From the NCBI GenBank assembly GCA_963921825.1, contig OY997589.1:75810523-75874522 (forward strand): a stretch of 64,000 nucleotides of DNA, given 5' to 3'. The position numbers were made by a program, and so were the translations under genes. The notes under the pieces are model-generated. The model had not been told where the DNA came from and made no database searches. It saw only the letters and a list, made by a program, of their open reading frames with translations. Source of the stretch: Erodium maritimum. Lineage: Eukaryota; Streptophyta; Magnoliopsida; Geraniales; Geraniaceae. Of this stretch, positions 10,511-23,129 are shown piece by piece. Position 1 is the stretch's first letter; every line of letters starts with the position of its first letter.

Positions 10511-12026
10511 ACCACAATAGGTTCTCAATATTATAGGACCAAGACAATAAAAATTTTAAGCTAATTGTTGAAAGCCCAATTATAAATTTATATTTTAACG
10601 CGCGCCTTCAACAACAATCTCGTATACGAGTTTCAAGGTGAATTATTTAGAAGAACATATGAGCCGATTGAGAAGAGAGATAAGGACAGCCCATTTGAGG
10701 CACATTTGATAAATTGCGAAGAAATTAGTACTTTTTTTTGTAGAGAATGGGGGTTGAACGCATGTCCGTGATACCATATTAGAGGACCAACTCAACTAAA
10801 AATTCAAGCTGATAGTTGAAAGCCCAATCATAATTTTATATTCTAACACTCAACAATCCCCCAACCTTTTTTGTCTTCACTCGAAGAGGAACGCTATAAA
10901 CGGGATTCAAAAGGAGTGAACTGGAGATGAGTGTACTAGGATCAACGTCCATCTCAAAATCCTTAAGCATAAGAAAAGAGAGATGAAATGACCAAGCCTC
11001 CATCTCCATTATATGACTTTTCTTTCGATCTAATGGAAAGAAAAACCCAAAATAATCTCACTCAAACAGTCATATCTTAAGATCCTTGACATTTCACACA
11101 TTTGACATAAAAGCCTGCTTGTTGAAGCTCCTGTCTGATATGATCTTTTGTATAAGTCCAAAACACAACTCATTGAACATCTTTGTCGATTTGCAAGCCT
11201 GATTCAGCCTCCGAGCCAAAATCTGACGACGGAAACGATCTATAAGAGGCTATATCATCACTGATAGTGACAATACCAATACCTTTTAGCTAGGGGTATT
11301 TAAAAATATCCGATGAACTTTTTTCCCTCATATCCATCCGGGCCGCTATTCATCTATTATTCATTTGCATATGACTAGATTGGATTTTATTTTTGTATGT
11401 CAATGTCGACGGCTTTTAGATTATGGTACATAGATCTGTGGATGACCCGTCCACCCGCGTATTGTACCAAGTATATTTTAATACATATGGTCCAACAAAC
11501 CATAATGCAAAATCCATCACTAGTCGGCTCAACTACATGTGTGAAATCGGTATTTTTGTAATGAAATCAGGTGTAGTATTTTGTAATGAAACTAGATGTT
11601 TGATAATTGTATAAATCAGAAAATGATGTTAGTTTTTTTTTCTATAAAAAAATTTCATCGTATGTTTTGATATACAGTTGAGGGTCAATCGGATCGGACC
11701 TGATCCACTCGCATATTTGTGCTGATGAAATCAATCAAATGCTCATTTTTCATGGAACGAGTTGTGGATCACAAAAATTAAAAATTGTATCTACATCTGC
11801 GCGTATGGGAAAAAGTTCCATTACCACGGGAAAATATCCTCCCATTATTACCTCTACTTTCAACCCTTGAGACGATTTTACCCAGCTACAATAACAATAA
11901 ATAGCCCACTATCCAAAAATCCTAGACTACAAAAGTCTCAAAGCAAAGCCCGCGAACACGATTAGAGCCGACCCATAACAAAAAAAAAGAAACAAAATTA
12001 ATATATTCTATATTTGATAATTACAT
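10511..12026. other. Intergenic, nothing recognised
   Basis: AT-rich sequence with scattered short frames and no domain signal. The phrase agttgaaagcccaat recurs near 10565 and 10815, indicating an old duplicated fragment. Confidence 0.5.
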
Positions 12027-12962
12027 ATAGTGAGGACAAATCTACTAAAAACCACTCTTATCCTAAAAACTGTTAGAACTCATCCTAGCCAAGCACACCT
12101 AAAATTCAACATTCACTATAATGTCACTTCATCACCCTCAATCCTGCACAAAATACACACCACTTTCACCTTTTTTTTCCACACAAGCAAATGCATGATT
12201 GTAATACCATGGTGTCATGTGAACAAGTGTCCATTTTTTTTTCTTGGCCAATTCACTAATTTAATCATTCCCGATTCGTTTGAACTCCAATTAGCTTCAA
12301 ACTTGCTCCAATATTTTTCTTTTTTCAAGCATTATCTATCAAATAACATATTGAATATATTTTGAAGCACGAAAATAAAAGGTATACCAGGGTGATAAAA
12401 ATAATGTCGAGTGTTGATAAATCTTCACTAATAAATATTTTATATTGGGGTGATCAAATTAGTGCTAAGTATTGATAATAAAAAAAAACATGTATGAAGG
12501 TGATGATATATAATTGATGAAATATTAAAAATCATGTTCAATTTTGATAATAAGGGTCATAAACTAGAGTTTAGTGTTGATAAAACTAGTGTTCAGTATC
12601 AATAAAAAAAAACATGTTATGGGGGTGATAAAACACATGTAATTTAGTGATAAACCTAGTGTTCAATGTTCATAAAAAAACATGTGATGAGGTGATAAAG
12701 ATCATGTTCAGTTTGGAAAATGAGGTGATAAAACTAGTGTTCAGTGTTGATAAAACCAGTGTAAAGTGTTGATAAAAATTACCCATATATATATATATAT
12801 ATATAAAATTAAATCAGCCAGGAAAAAAAAATTGTGCTTCAAAATATATTCATCACTGATCTTGATAGAAAGCTCTTGAAAAACAAAAATATTGGCGCAA
12901 GTTTGAAGCCAATCGGAGTTCAAACGAAACGGGAGTGATTAAATTAGTGAATTGGTAAAAAA
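12027..12962. repeat. Fold-back structure: 130-bp inverted arms around a tandem repeat
   Basis: 12241-12371 and 12834-12962 are inverted copies of each other at roughly 80% identity. Examples are gaagcttcaaac-type text opposite gtttgaagccaatcgg, and ttcactaatttaatca opposite tgattaaattagtgaa. The interior is a degenerate tandem array (12385-12780) and a TA run. The left shoulder near 12027-12090 (tactaaaaaccactcttatc) resembles the opening of the TA-targeted MITE at 8818, so the whole may be a diverged relative. Confidence 0.7.
12385..12780 (+). repeat. Degenerate tandem repeat of a gtgttgataaa motif
   Basis: Units built on ggtgataaaactagtgttc and agtgttgataaa recur about ten times with variable spacing and A-runs. 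A TA run follows at 12784. No coding potential. Confidence 0.75.
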
Positions 12963-13640
12963 GTTTTCTTTTAGCGAAATGAGCAATTCATTAATTTAAT
13001 TTTCAATACATCTGAGTGCATCAAGAATAAATTCCTGACCACGAAGAACAGACATAAGACACAATGGTGTCACAATTCTTTTCATGCTATAACCGTCATT
13101 GACGGTATTGAATGGGGTGCCACAGAGGCTACATAATAAAATTAAATTTAAACAAAAATGACTACGACTGCTCGAGGTGTTGCTTAAATGTTGCATGCAC
13201 AATATATGATTGAACCTACTATCATCCACTTCTACGGGAGGCAGCGCTCTAACCAGGGATCCCTCCGAGGGGCAGTCCCTAGAGCACTGGATTCCTTTCA
13301 TTCCTTCATGCGGGAATGTTTTCCGGCCCGCTCTTGGTCCTCCTGGGGTTCGCCAGTAGAACCCTGTTTCACTCCCCCAACTTTTCCCATGTACCAGACC
13401 TAGACACAGTTCCAGGTTCACTTCTATCTCTGTGCACAGGCAGGGTCAGGTTGTCAGGCTTCCAGCCACCAGAGATCTGGCCGACCACCAGACTTTTCTA
13501 GCCCGGATCCACCGAGCGGGTTTGAGTGACGCCCCAAGGACTCACATTATTAGGTGCAGTAGTCGGGGATACAATCAGACCGTTTCCTCGAGACAATAGT
13601 CCCTTAGGTGCAGTAGTCGCGGATACCGGTTTCCACTTCG
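12963..13640. other. Left flank of a retroelement remnant
   Basis: The stretch becomes GC-richer after 13230 and shares the proline/serine-rich style of the remnant to its right, so it is probably that element's 3' part on the minus strand. A short direct repeat, ttaggtgcagtagtcg, occurs near 13550 and 13605. Confidence 0.35.
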
Positions 13641-15270
13641 TCGTGTATACCTAGTTGTCTGGATCTTGTTTATACTCCAGCATGGAAGAATGGAACCGCG
13701 GGGTTCCCACTACTTCCTGGGGACACTCCTGGAGGCCATGTCCAATCATCCCATAGTTACAACAAAATTCAGGTAACTTAGAGTATGTGAGAGATACCCG
13801 AATAGGGTCAAGAATTCTTGAAAGTGGAGTAGGAGATGGCGACGCAAGGGATGCTCTATTAGGTGCCAGAACCGAATTCGAACGGTTCCCCCCTAGCATG
13901 TGCCCCACTTGTCACATGGCACCTCGATGCTCAGTCCCAACATCGAGTCGATCGTCTCCCCCGTTGTCTTGGTTTGCACCAAGGGAGGAAGATTGTGAGC
14001 ATGGGCTCAGAGTTGAAGTCGATCCAAGGCCGGAGGCTCCCTAGCCATCGATTCCAAGTCCCTGAGGAGGAGAGGACGTCCGTCAAAGCACCTAAGGTTT
14101 GTTTCTACGGACCCACGTGCACGCCTCTTCTGACTCGAAGTAGAAACTAAACACCCCTGATCCGATGTCCTTGATGACCAGGCCCTCCGCGGCCTGCCCT
14201 CATGCCCTGGTGATGACTCGGAGCATCACTTCCTTCCGAGGTGGTTTGGACGCCCACAATTCGCCCATCATAGCAAATTGTTAGCGAGCCAACAATGAAA
14301 GAATCAACGATGCACTCGGCATCACGACCTCCACCTCCTCTTCATCTTCCAACAAGCATGCCGAGAGGGCGTCCTGAAGATTGGTGAGGTTAATCTCCAG
14401 TGGTGGCCCCACCGGTGGAGGCTCCGAGGTGGAATCAGTGTTTTTGGACTTGAAGGCCCGTCGACGCCGAACAACTCCCGAAGGCAGGTCCAGAGAAGCA
14501 TGGACAATGGGGATACGGTTGAAGTTTGAGGTAAGCCTTCCCCATAGAGTTTGTGCAGCACCGTCCGTCCTAATTCCTCAATCGGAGCCTTCCCTCGGAT
14601 AAGATCTCGATAGTGTGGAGATGAGGGAACCTGGACCGGTTCTGTGTTCGTCGAGGTCGCCGCAGCATGAACAGATGCAGCTAGAGGAGAAAAACCAGGT
14701 GGAACCTCAGGGGCCGGAGCGCTATCCGAGTATACCCCCTAGCCGCCACGACCACAGATCAGTTGTAGGTTGGAGGAGTGGCGCCCAAGGCTACTTGCAG
14801 TAGACGCAAGAGAAAATTCAGATGGAACCTCAGGGACCAGAGCCCTGGCCGATTCTACCCCTGGGGGAGAGTGGTGAGCCCTAGCCACTACGACCACCAG
14901 ATCAGTTGGAGGGTAGAGAAGCGGAGCCCTAGGCTTGCTTGAAGAAGACGCAAGCCCTAGGGATTTAATCACTGGGGTTGCTTGACCAAGGGAGAAGGAC
15001 CCCTCCACCGTGGCCGAAGAAGATGGAAGAGGGATGAGAGATAGAGCAGAAGACGCCTTGGCCGGTTGGAGTGGCTTTCGACGTCTCTTTATTGTGCGGG
15101 GGGGACCACGTTCGAGAAGGGACGAGGCGGCGGCACAAGTACCGGGGACTACACCTAGGCAACCAACGACAGGACATGTCCATCATAGGCAGACATGTCG
15201 ACGACGGTAGTGCCTGGAGCAGAGGAGGCCATAAGGCTAGGATTTCTCGGGCAGAGGATCTCAAGACGAG
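13641..15270 (-). pseudogene. DUF4283/zinc-knuckle retroelement remnant
   Basis: The 85-residue minus-strand frame at 13651-13908 contains YSKLPEFCCNYGMIGHGLQE followed by CPQE. This is a plant CCHC_4-type knuckle in which the second cysteine has become tyrosine. Upstream on the same strand (13900-15264) frames are proline- and serine-rich and interrupted by stops, for example SARALVPEVPSEFSLAST at 14739-15008. A low-complexity segment is expected in these ORF1-like proteins. The gene was presumably a retroelement RNA-binding protein. It is broken and partial, and I could not define its 5' end. Confidence 0.6.
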
Positions 15271-15310
15271 AGAGAGTTTACATAAAAGTGTTAGAGGTAG
15301 TTTTTTCTAG

Positions 15311-16740
15311 AGTACAATTGTTAATAGGATAGTTTTACTAAAAAAATTCTATCACTTACCAACAAATATTGTGTTTTTGCGGTCAACAACTCAATTTATC
15401 TCATCCATCCATTTATGAAATAAATAACTTAGATGAGTTCTCACACCTTTTAGATTAAGAGTGGATTTTTATTTGATTTCTTCTCTCTAATATATTTTTA
15501 TATACAATATCCATCAAATACTTGGTTTATCTATCAATATCTCACATGTATCATTTATATAATACATTCTAAATTTAAATATACTAAATATTAGAATTAT
15601 ACATTGAATAATAAAAAAAGTTATACAATGATTTACATTATCCTGTGAGCCAACCAATACATTCTTTAATGGAAAAGAAGTATAAGAAATAAAATATAAT
15701 TAAATTTAAAGTGACGTATGATATTGACATCCTTCAATTCCAACCTATAAACTTCATTAGAATTTTCTACAACCTCACTCCGTGGCATCCTAAACCAATC
15801 TCTTCGAACCAATTTCATAAGGATCCAACAGATTTGGAATGGACGTGTGAAAATTATTTCAAAGAGGGCATGAACAATGAAATATCATGCATGAAGTTGA
15901 TGTTACGAGATAATAAACATCAAAACTAAGATTTGGATTCATCGAAATAAACTAAACCTTTGCATAGCAAAACTCAATTATATAATATGTTGTTGTTTCT
16001 TAATTAGATCCAAAGGCAGGCCAAATTTTTATGATTAAATAATGGTCCCAGAGCAAATATTTTAGATAAAACTAACGTGTAATTGTATACATTTTATTAG
16101 AGGTTAATCGTGTAAAAAATCATCATTTATGTTTAAACAATTTATAGTATTGAAATCAAATCTTAAAACGTTGAAGGAAAAAGTAATACAAAAATTCAAT
16201 TTTGTAATATACATATTGATTACAAAGAAAGGTTTACTCATAAATTTAGAATGGTCTACAACAAGATTTTGAATTAATTTGAAATCTAATCAAATGTCTA
16301 GAAAGAGTAAGAAAAGTCAAAAAAGAAGAAGCAACACTTATCAGAAGAGACGAAGCAAAGGATTTATAGAGTACCCGATGCTTCCATGAGCCTCCTCGAC
16401 CAATCCAAGCATAGAATCATTCTGTTTTCTATTCTGTTTTTTCTCCATACACTTGATGTTCCAATTCCAAAACAAAAACATAGAACTTCCAAAAATTTCA
16501 ACAATTGTACCAAAAAAACAGGTCCCGCACATAATAAATCAACGGTACCAAATTCATGAGGTTGACTGTTTATGATAACTCTAATAACTAGATGTATAAT
16601 ATAAATAAAAAACAGAACAAATGGATGTCTGTAAACCCTAACGTAGCCTCTCTCTTTAGACTGTTTTGGGATTTCATGATAGTGGCGGTAAATATAAACG
16701 ACTCCGACACCGGCATCAATCATGCACCGAGCAGTTAGGA
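15311..16740. other. Intergenic, nothing recognised
   Basis: AT-rich sequence without domain-bearing frames, repeats or terminal repeats that I could identify. Confidence 0.5.
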
Positions 16741-16749
16741 TGGACTAAG

Positions 16750-17762
16750 GATGGTGAGGTTCTCACTTCCGGCGTCACTATTGTCTCGTGAAGGACCTCG
16801 ATCTCCAACCATGTTTTCATCAGCAAACGATGAAGATTGGGATCAAGGAGGATCGAAGATGGTGTTCTCGGCGTGTAAGGCAGCGGAGAACAATCACCAG
16901 AAGATCGAAAAGGTGTTTGGCGGGCGGAGGTCTCAGGGTCTTTTCATCGAGAAGGCGTACGGGATTTTACGGAGAACACCAGCGGTGGGGCCTCGACCAC
17001 GGCCGAAGAGAGCGGCGTAGGTGGCATCGGGGATTGGTCGGGATAGAGTACCATCGGTTCTTCCTTCTCTAATGTTTCTAAGAGGCCTGAAGAGCCTGGA
17101 AGGGCCTCATTGGAGGGAGGCATCGGTGGAGACGGAGCCGGAGGAGGATACTGACACCGACCTAGTGATGTAGTAAAGTGGGGGATTACCGGTTGTTCCG
17201 GAGAGGACCTCGACCGGAGAGGAGCAGGCTGGCGGAGCGGTGGCCACCACTTGGAATAGACGACCGGTCTCGACGTTGGTGGCTGAACATCACGGTGGAA
17301 GGCATGAAGCACTAGTCGGACCTAGGGGCGGCCAAACGTGGGGGGAGGGGGCATGAGGGACACGGGACGTCTAGGGTTCTGAGCTAAAGCCCTCATGATT
17401 TTGGCCCTCAGCTTCCCTTGATAGGCTGGGACCCACTGGAAGTCGGAAACCAGGCCCAAGGAAATCAGCATTCGGCCTGTAGCGAGGCGGGGAGGTCCAG
17501 AGGCTATCAAAATTGGGCGGGTGGACCGACCCGAGGCCATTCGAGTAAGGGGGCATCCAGATTCGAAATCGAGTCGGGTGGGACCCATACACACGATCAG
17601 AAGGGAACTCAAATGCAGTGGCGAGGGGCTATAAGAACCCTCGTCTCGTCGAATGAATCTGAGGTGGTCCAGAGGGGGTTGGTCGGTATCACCTTCAAGA
17701 AAATCCAATAAGACAAAACCTAGACAAAACTTATACAAGGGAAAAAGAGTGCAGCGCACCAA
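16750..17762 (-). pseudogene. Probable retroelement ORF1-type remnant
   Basis: Two minus-strand frames (17322-17762, 146 residues; 16944-17312, 122 residues) are separated by one stop and have the proline-rich composition seen in neighbouring DUF4283-type remnants (RRPVSLMPPPPTFGRP, PPAPSPPMPPS). No intact knuckle can be read, although HPTRF-type text near 17580 lies where one might have been. The assignment rests on composition and neighbourhood only. Confidence 0.35.
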
Positions 17763-18555
17763 AACCTGATCCTCTTGACCATCGCTCCTTTGAAAGCTAA
17801 TTGAGTAATCATGGTTGCTTGTAAAATCGTCGCATACTATCTTGTAAATTGATTCCCCGAAAATAACAAAACTATATCCTCAATCAGATTCTCAAATTTT
17901 GTAGGTCATGTAAAGTTAGTAAAGGCACACATATATATTTCAGATTTTTATGTGAACTCCAGATCACATGAAATTTTCATGTTTTATGTGAACTATATGT
18001 CACAAAATAGTCGATAGTTATATATGTTTATTTCACTTAAACGACGGGTTCAGTAAATTGTATCTTTAGCGGTATTGAAATTCCAAGTCAAAATACTATG
18101 ATATTTGTAAATTATTAGTTACAAATAGACAACATTTGAGCAATTGTATTTATATACATATAACCACACAACGAACTACACATACAAAACTGAAATATGA
18201 CATATTCAAAATTTATCATATCCAAATTCAGGTCGTTAGTATTCGACATTTAGAACTATTAGTTTTATATAAACTTAAACTCGAAGATTTAGTTCCAAAA
18301 ATCAAATGAACACAACACAAATATAAAAGTATAACCACACAACGAACGAACTCATGGAGTAATCATAATAAACATAACAATTAAATACGTATTACTCGCA
18401 TAGAAAGTTATACGTTCCAGGCCTTAAACACATGTTACAGGCTTCATGTCTATGGTGATAATAAAACTAATTTACTTGTGGTTATCCAGAAAATAAATAC
18501 TCAATGACTATAATGTACGATTGATGGCATGATCGAATGTTTTATGTATTGACTC
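17763..18555. other. Intergenic, nothing recognised
   Basis: AT-rich. The phrase ataaccacacaacgaac occurs twice (about 18160 and 18330), the only internal repeat noticed. Confidence 0.5.
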
Positions 18556-19323
18556 TTTTCTTTTTCTTTTTTTTGAGCGAAAATGGCATATATTATTGTT
18601 TTAATTAAAAGATAACATGGAGAAGAACGATGAAGAATAGCCCTTCTTGAGCCAGACTACAACTAATCCTCTAAAAAAACTCGAGGCATAGACGGGGTTT
18701 TGACAATGCACTTAAATAGAAAGTACCATTAGAACATAAAAAACGAATCCGGCTCGACCTGAGGCTAATCAGTATAGCCTGAAAATTCGTAGATCTTCCA
18801 AGGGGGATCTCCAACTTGCCAAGTGACGTGTCTGGTTCAGTAAGGGAGCACGAGACATGGTGGAGGGACCCCTGAATGGGGTGGGATGACCATCCCTCAA
18901 AGCAGCCCGGGGGCGACTACTGACTTTATGGCTTATGGTAGGGATGCTTCCTAACCCTCGCCTGCACTACTTCAAACTAATCCTCCCCAACTCTCTTTCG
19001 AGATAGGGTCTTCTTCAATGTATCTAAGGGATCCTTCTAGGTAACCTCCTAGAGACCTAGTTGTCGCAATCCTACCTAACTCAAGGTTAGGCAGAACGGT
19101 GGGAGTCACTGAACCCTCTTCTGTCTCTAACAAAACGCGGGTGAACCATCTTGGGTTGGAAGTCCCGACTGGTTCTAATAACTTAGGCACGACGGTGGAC
19201 CCCAGATCGTTCCATGGCACCTAGAGCGGGTAAATCCTAAGGGAATCTTTTAGTATGCCCTCAACGACGGATTGGACCATTCCCTCAGGATGGGTTTCCC
19301 GACCAAGGAGGCCTTAGGCGCTG

Positions 19324-19620
19324 CTAGGGACAGATCTTACGTAGGGGTACCCGGTAGAGGGGATTGCATTCATGAGCAGCATGTTCTAATCTCCCACAGT
19401 TGAAACAGAACATCAAAATCCGATCATATTTAAGCATAACCCGGATACGATGAGGGAATTCGGGAACTCCAAAACCATCGAGCGACAAAGGGGGAGATTG
19501 ATATGGTTCCAGAATTGGACGCGGTCCCCCCCCCTTGCAAAAGGCCCACTTATTAGCATACACCGTAACACATCGTCCGAAGGAGTCACACACCGTAGTG
19601 TCCGGTCTCACCGAGGACAC
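19324..19620 (-). pseudogene. Zinc-knuckle segment of the retroelement protein
   Basis: The frame reads FPHRIRVMLKYDRILMFCFN, then CGRLEHAAHECN. That fits C-x2-C-x4-H-x4-C with all four metal ligands kept and a glycine-to-glutamate change before the histidine. It is the best preserved knuckle among the remnants in this window. This class binds nucleic acid in the retroelement RNP. Flanking frames are broken, so the full protein is not encoded. Confidence 0.75.
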
Positions 19621-19647
19621 ATTCTACGGAAGACCCCAACTCTGGAC

Positions 19648-20037
19648 CTAAAGATGGGTCCTCTCCATGGCAGAACCGAAAGGTCGTAGATCGGGAGCAC
19701 CAAGGTTCATACCTACACACCCTTTGTAACGTTGTGTGAGAGGAAAAGTAGAAGTCATACACCCCCGTGAGAGATCTTTCAAGACCAATCCCTCGGGCGA
19801 GGTTCCCCGCGCCTTGATAATCATCTGGAGCATCAGGTCTCCTTTAATTGATCGAGGGGAAAGAAACCGACCCTCCATCTCATATTGCATGCACACTAGA
19901 GAGGGGTGGAGCAATTGGGACACGAGGAATTTAATGATTGCATCCTCATCCGGCACTAGAGAACACGCCGCCAGGGAAACCCCAGTATCGCCGAAGGACG
20001 GGAAGGAGGCAGTGATCAATGCCGACATCCCGTCCAA
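19648..20037 (-). pseudogene. DUF4283-like segment of the retroelement protein
   Basis: The 129-residue frame contains LSPRSIKGDLMLQMIIKA and then GLVLKDLSRGC. This fits the DUF4283 pattern: G-x-(I/F)-L-S-P-x-x-(I/V), then a (V/L)-x-(D/E)-L-G strand, then a (F/Y)-x-F-P strand. After MTSTFPLTQRYK the frame appears shifted relative to the family pattern. It lies just upstream of the knuckle on the same strand, the normal domain order. Confidence 0.65.
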
Positions 20038-20560
20038 TTCAGTTGGGGAAGCCGCTCGTGGCCTCGAAACCCATGGAGGGTCGGAGGGTCCGCCAACCTT
20101 TAAAGGATACTAGACTATAAGAGGGGACGCAAGGGAGAGCCCCTAACCATTGTCGCAGCTGGTACCTACAGAGTCAATGACGGCTGTTGGGGACTCTACA
20201 CTTAATAGGGAATCCTCAGAGGAGTAGGTTTCCGAGGTTGTCTGCCACATACCCCTGGATGAGCGCCCTAAATAGAAACGTCTGGTTGCAATGCCCCTGC
20301 ATAAAAACCAAGAGAGGATGAGCAATTGAGAACTACGACGACAAGGAAGTGGCTATGAGCGTTGAAGGCGGACGAACCGCTGGTTCAGACCGAACAACCT
20401 CATGATAGGGTCATGGTGATGGGTTCCATCGTCGAAAGCAGAAGAGGTAAGGAAAAAACGATTGTGAGAGGTTCGTTTCATAACTGTCCTCACGCATGTG
20501 AGTTTCACGGACTCCATGAACAGACATACTGGACGAGCCAATAAAGTGGGAGGACACGTC

Positions 20561-21584
20561 AAGTGAGTGGCTACAGTAAGTTCGAGTTCGTAGTGGGGGA
20601 CGATGGAATTTCCATTAACGCAACGTACGAAGGAACATTTAAGATTTTTGTAGAGTTATTTATTTATTTATTAATACTAACTCTTTAAAATACAAGTATC
20701 ATTCTTTATCAAATAAAAATGGTAACGTTCATTTTATATTTTAAGGCGGACAAAAATATTTGAATAGTATCGTTGAGAAAAATATGAGCATCAGTATCAC
20801 CATTACTTTCTTTTTGTAGATTTTATATCCATCAGCTCCTCTTCACGTTCTTTTGCATTTTTCTCTGGATATACATATCCCTTGTCCTTTTCCTGACTGA
20901 TCACACACGTGTCTCGCCCCCACCCGTTCGATCCCCAGTGACATCACGCCTCGAGGCCAGAACTTCCCCGATCCAACGTACCGAAACCGCCCACGAGTGC
21001 AACACCATCCTCTCCGATCGACTGCCACTTCACAGGCTCAGCTTCGGTCACAGCTCAGTGCTCGCTTAGCTTTATCGAGCTGTAGCCGGCTGTACGATTT
21101 GTCGTCTTATAGTTTACGCTTGTCGTTTCCCAAATACATCCAAATTAACAAACATGCTGCCCCATCCCCCGTGTCACCTCACGTGCCATCCACGTGTTCT
21201 GCCAGCTTATCGTGCTTATCCACTCTCAATCCAATTAAAATTAATAAATAAAAGCTTTGTTTATCATCCCACTTTCAGCATCCATTAATACGACGCGTGT
21301 CCTTGGCGCGTGACTCTCTGTCCCCACGCGGCCCCCTTTAGTCCAGCTGTGCGTGCTTTATACGATGTAATTTCAAACGTAACTTACCATCGCGCCCGAT
21401 ATTTTGGTTGTGTCTGCTGGTACGAGAACATGCGAGATTTTAAAGCTCCGCATTTTGTGGACTTGCCTGCTTCCTGTAGTTCTGAACTCTCTCCGGTCTG
21501 CTTTCATAACTCAAGGATTAGTTTTGGATATGTCAGATGTATAATATATTATATTTTTTCGTTTATTTTAATATTTAATTTCTT
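20561..21584. other. Unassigned region with promoter-like motifs
   Basis: 20560-20840 is AT-rich with no features. 20880-21480 has higher GC content and several ACGTG cores (cacacgtgtc near 20907, ctcacgtgcc near 21179, ccacgtgttc near 21190). No recognisable protein is encoded. It could be an old promoter or 5' region beside the LINE insertion site. Confidence 0.3.
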
Positions 21585-21601
21585 GTTCATTTTTTTACAT
21601 T
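21585..21601. repeat. Target site duplication of the LINE, left copy
   Basis: gttcatttttttacatt matches gttcacttttttacatt at 24681-24697 with one mismatch. It lies directly beside the A-rich 3' end of the minus-strand LINE. Confidence 0.85.
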
Positions 21602-21696
21602 TTTTTTAGGGAAAATATAATTCATTACTCAGAATCAGATGCCAATAGCCCCGGAATAGAGTCTGGCAATTAGTTCAAATTCAATACAAAATAAAC

Positions 21697-22714
21697 TCAA
21701 TTGAAAGCATTACGAGCCAATCCATGTGCTACTCTATTGGCTACTCTACGGACATGGTTAACTTTCACAGCCGGTAACATCCTTAAAATAGTCTTACAAT
21801 CATCAATAATCTCTCCCAAAGGAGAAAGCAGACGAGCTAGATTATTAATGGCAAGGACTACTCCAATACAGTCAGGCTCAATTGTACCTGCTACCATTCA
21901 CTATTCCTCACCCACAACAAGGCCTCCTTGATTGCATAAGCTTCCAAGATCTCAAGGTCAGTAATGTGAGGGAATACAAACATCGTACTCCCACCACCAT
22001 ACCCTGACAATCTCTACAAACAAAACCGCCTGCACCCCCCTGTCCGGCTACCACTGCTCCATCCGAATTAACCTTCACAGAGCCAGCCACCGGTTTGCTC
22101 CATGTATCAAGCCCGACCGGTTGCGCAACTTCAGAAGGGTAATGGTGTGTCTGAGCTGCTTTCCACTCCGTCTGTAACTTGATCGCCGCTCTGTATATAG
22201 CTTCAGTCGGAATGGCTTTGTCATTCCATACTCGGTTATTCCGGGCCTTCCACAGCTCCCAGCAAACAACTCCAACCAGTTCTGCATCATCTCGAGTGTA
22301 GTTCGCCCAATTATGAGCTAACCACCCTCGAATCGAATCAGCTTGGCTCAAAGACACATTTGGAACCCTGCTCCACACATCACAAGCAACTGGAGAAGTT
22401 ATTAAAACATGGGTATCAGTCTCCTCTTCACCACAAACCCCACAGAGTCCCGAGACATCCACCCTCCTGGATCTGAGGCAGATACCAGTTGGTAATATCC
22501 CAGAAGCTCCCCTCCATAGCATATGAGAGACCTTTGGAGGGATCTTTAAAGACCAAAGTGTCCTCCAAAACTCGTCCCTATTATTCGGCCCCCATCTACT
22601 TGTACTTGCCTGAATCTCCCTGTAAACCATCTTCAGTGAATAATCTCCATCTCTAGTACCTTTCCAATACCAAGAATCATAATCATAATCTAAACTGAGA
22701 GGGACTTTTAGCAC
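21697..22714 (-). pseudogene. LINE zf-RVT and RNase H domains
   Basis: The 268-residue minus-strand frame 21908-22714 starts with W-rich text (DYDSWYWKGTRDGDYSLK). Next comes zf-RVT, with FWRTLWSLKIPPKVSHMLWR and CGVCGEEETDTHVLITSPVA. The RNase H domain starts at VKVNSDGAVVAGQGGAGGFV. A one-base frame change near 21905 moves the rest into the frame 21697-21897, which ends VRRVANRVAHGLARNAF, the C-terminal RNase H helix of plant RVT_3 domains. RNase H removes RNA from the hybrid during retrotransposition. Confidence 0.9.
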
Positions 22715-22729
22715 TGCCTCTGCATCTCT

Positions 22730-23129
22730 CTATGAAAGAACCCGCTGAACAAACTCTACGTTCCATTCCCGTCTACCTGGCCATAAAAGTCTGCTCACCG
22801 GCCAGAACTCCATAGGACCGTCCACATCCTGCAGATAACCGGACTCCGACCCTTCCCACGGAGCTCCCATAATAAATGTCTGATCCCCCCGACCCAATTC
22901 TCTTCCTGATGCCACTCCTCACCACCTCCTGAGCGGCCATAATACTATTCCATATAGGACTGGAATTGGGCTTCCTGACAGCATGAACAAAGTCAGTCAA
23001 AGGATAATACTTTGCCTTCAGCACTCTACTGACAAGACTTTCCAGATTCGACATCAATCTCCAACCTTGCTTCCCCAGCAACGCTATATTAAAATCCTGC
23101 AGGTGTTTAAAACTCAAACCCCCCTGCAT
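22730..23129 (-). pseudogene. LINE ORF2 connection region
   Basis: The minus-strand frame 22773-23129 reads GGLSFKHLQDFNIALLGKQG, then WRL and later VLKAKYYP. This is the standard text between RT and zf-RVT in plant L1-like elements. Frameshifts separate it from both neighbours; the frame 22730-22915 overlaps it and carries the next part. Catalytically unimportant, it serves here to show the domains are collinear. Confidence 0.85.

Larger units (their letters stand above)
18556..20560 (-). mobile_element. Non-LTR-type retroelement with DUF4283/zinc-knuckle protein
   Basis: On the minus strand this unit carries a DUF4283-like segment (19648-20037), a zinc knuckle (19324-19620), a serine/proline-rich tail, and then an A-rich tract (plus strand 18556-18574: cttttctttttctttttttt) as its 3' end. 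That order and the A-rich 3' end are those of a LINE ORF1 unit without ORF2. The 5' boundary near 20560 is approximate. I found no convincing target duplication. Confidence 0.55.
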
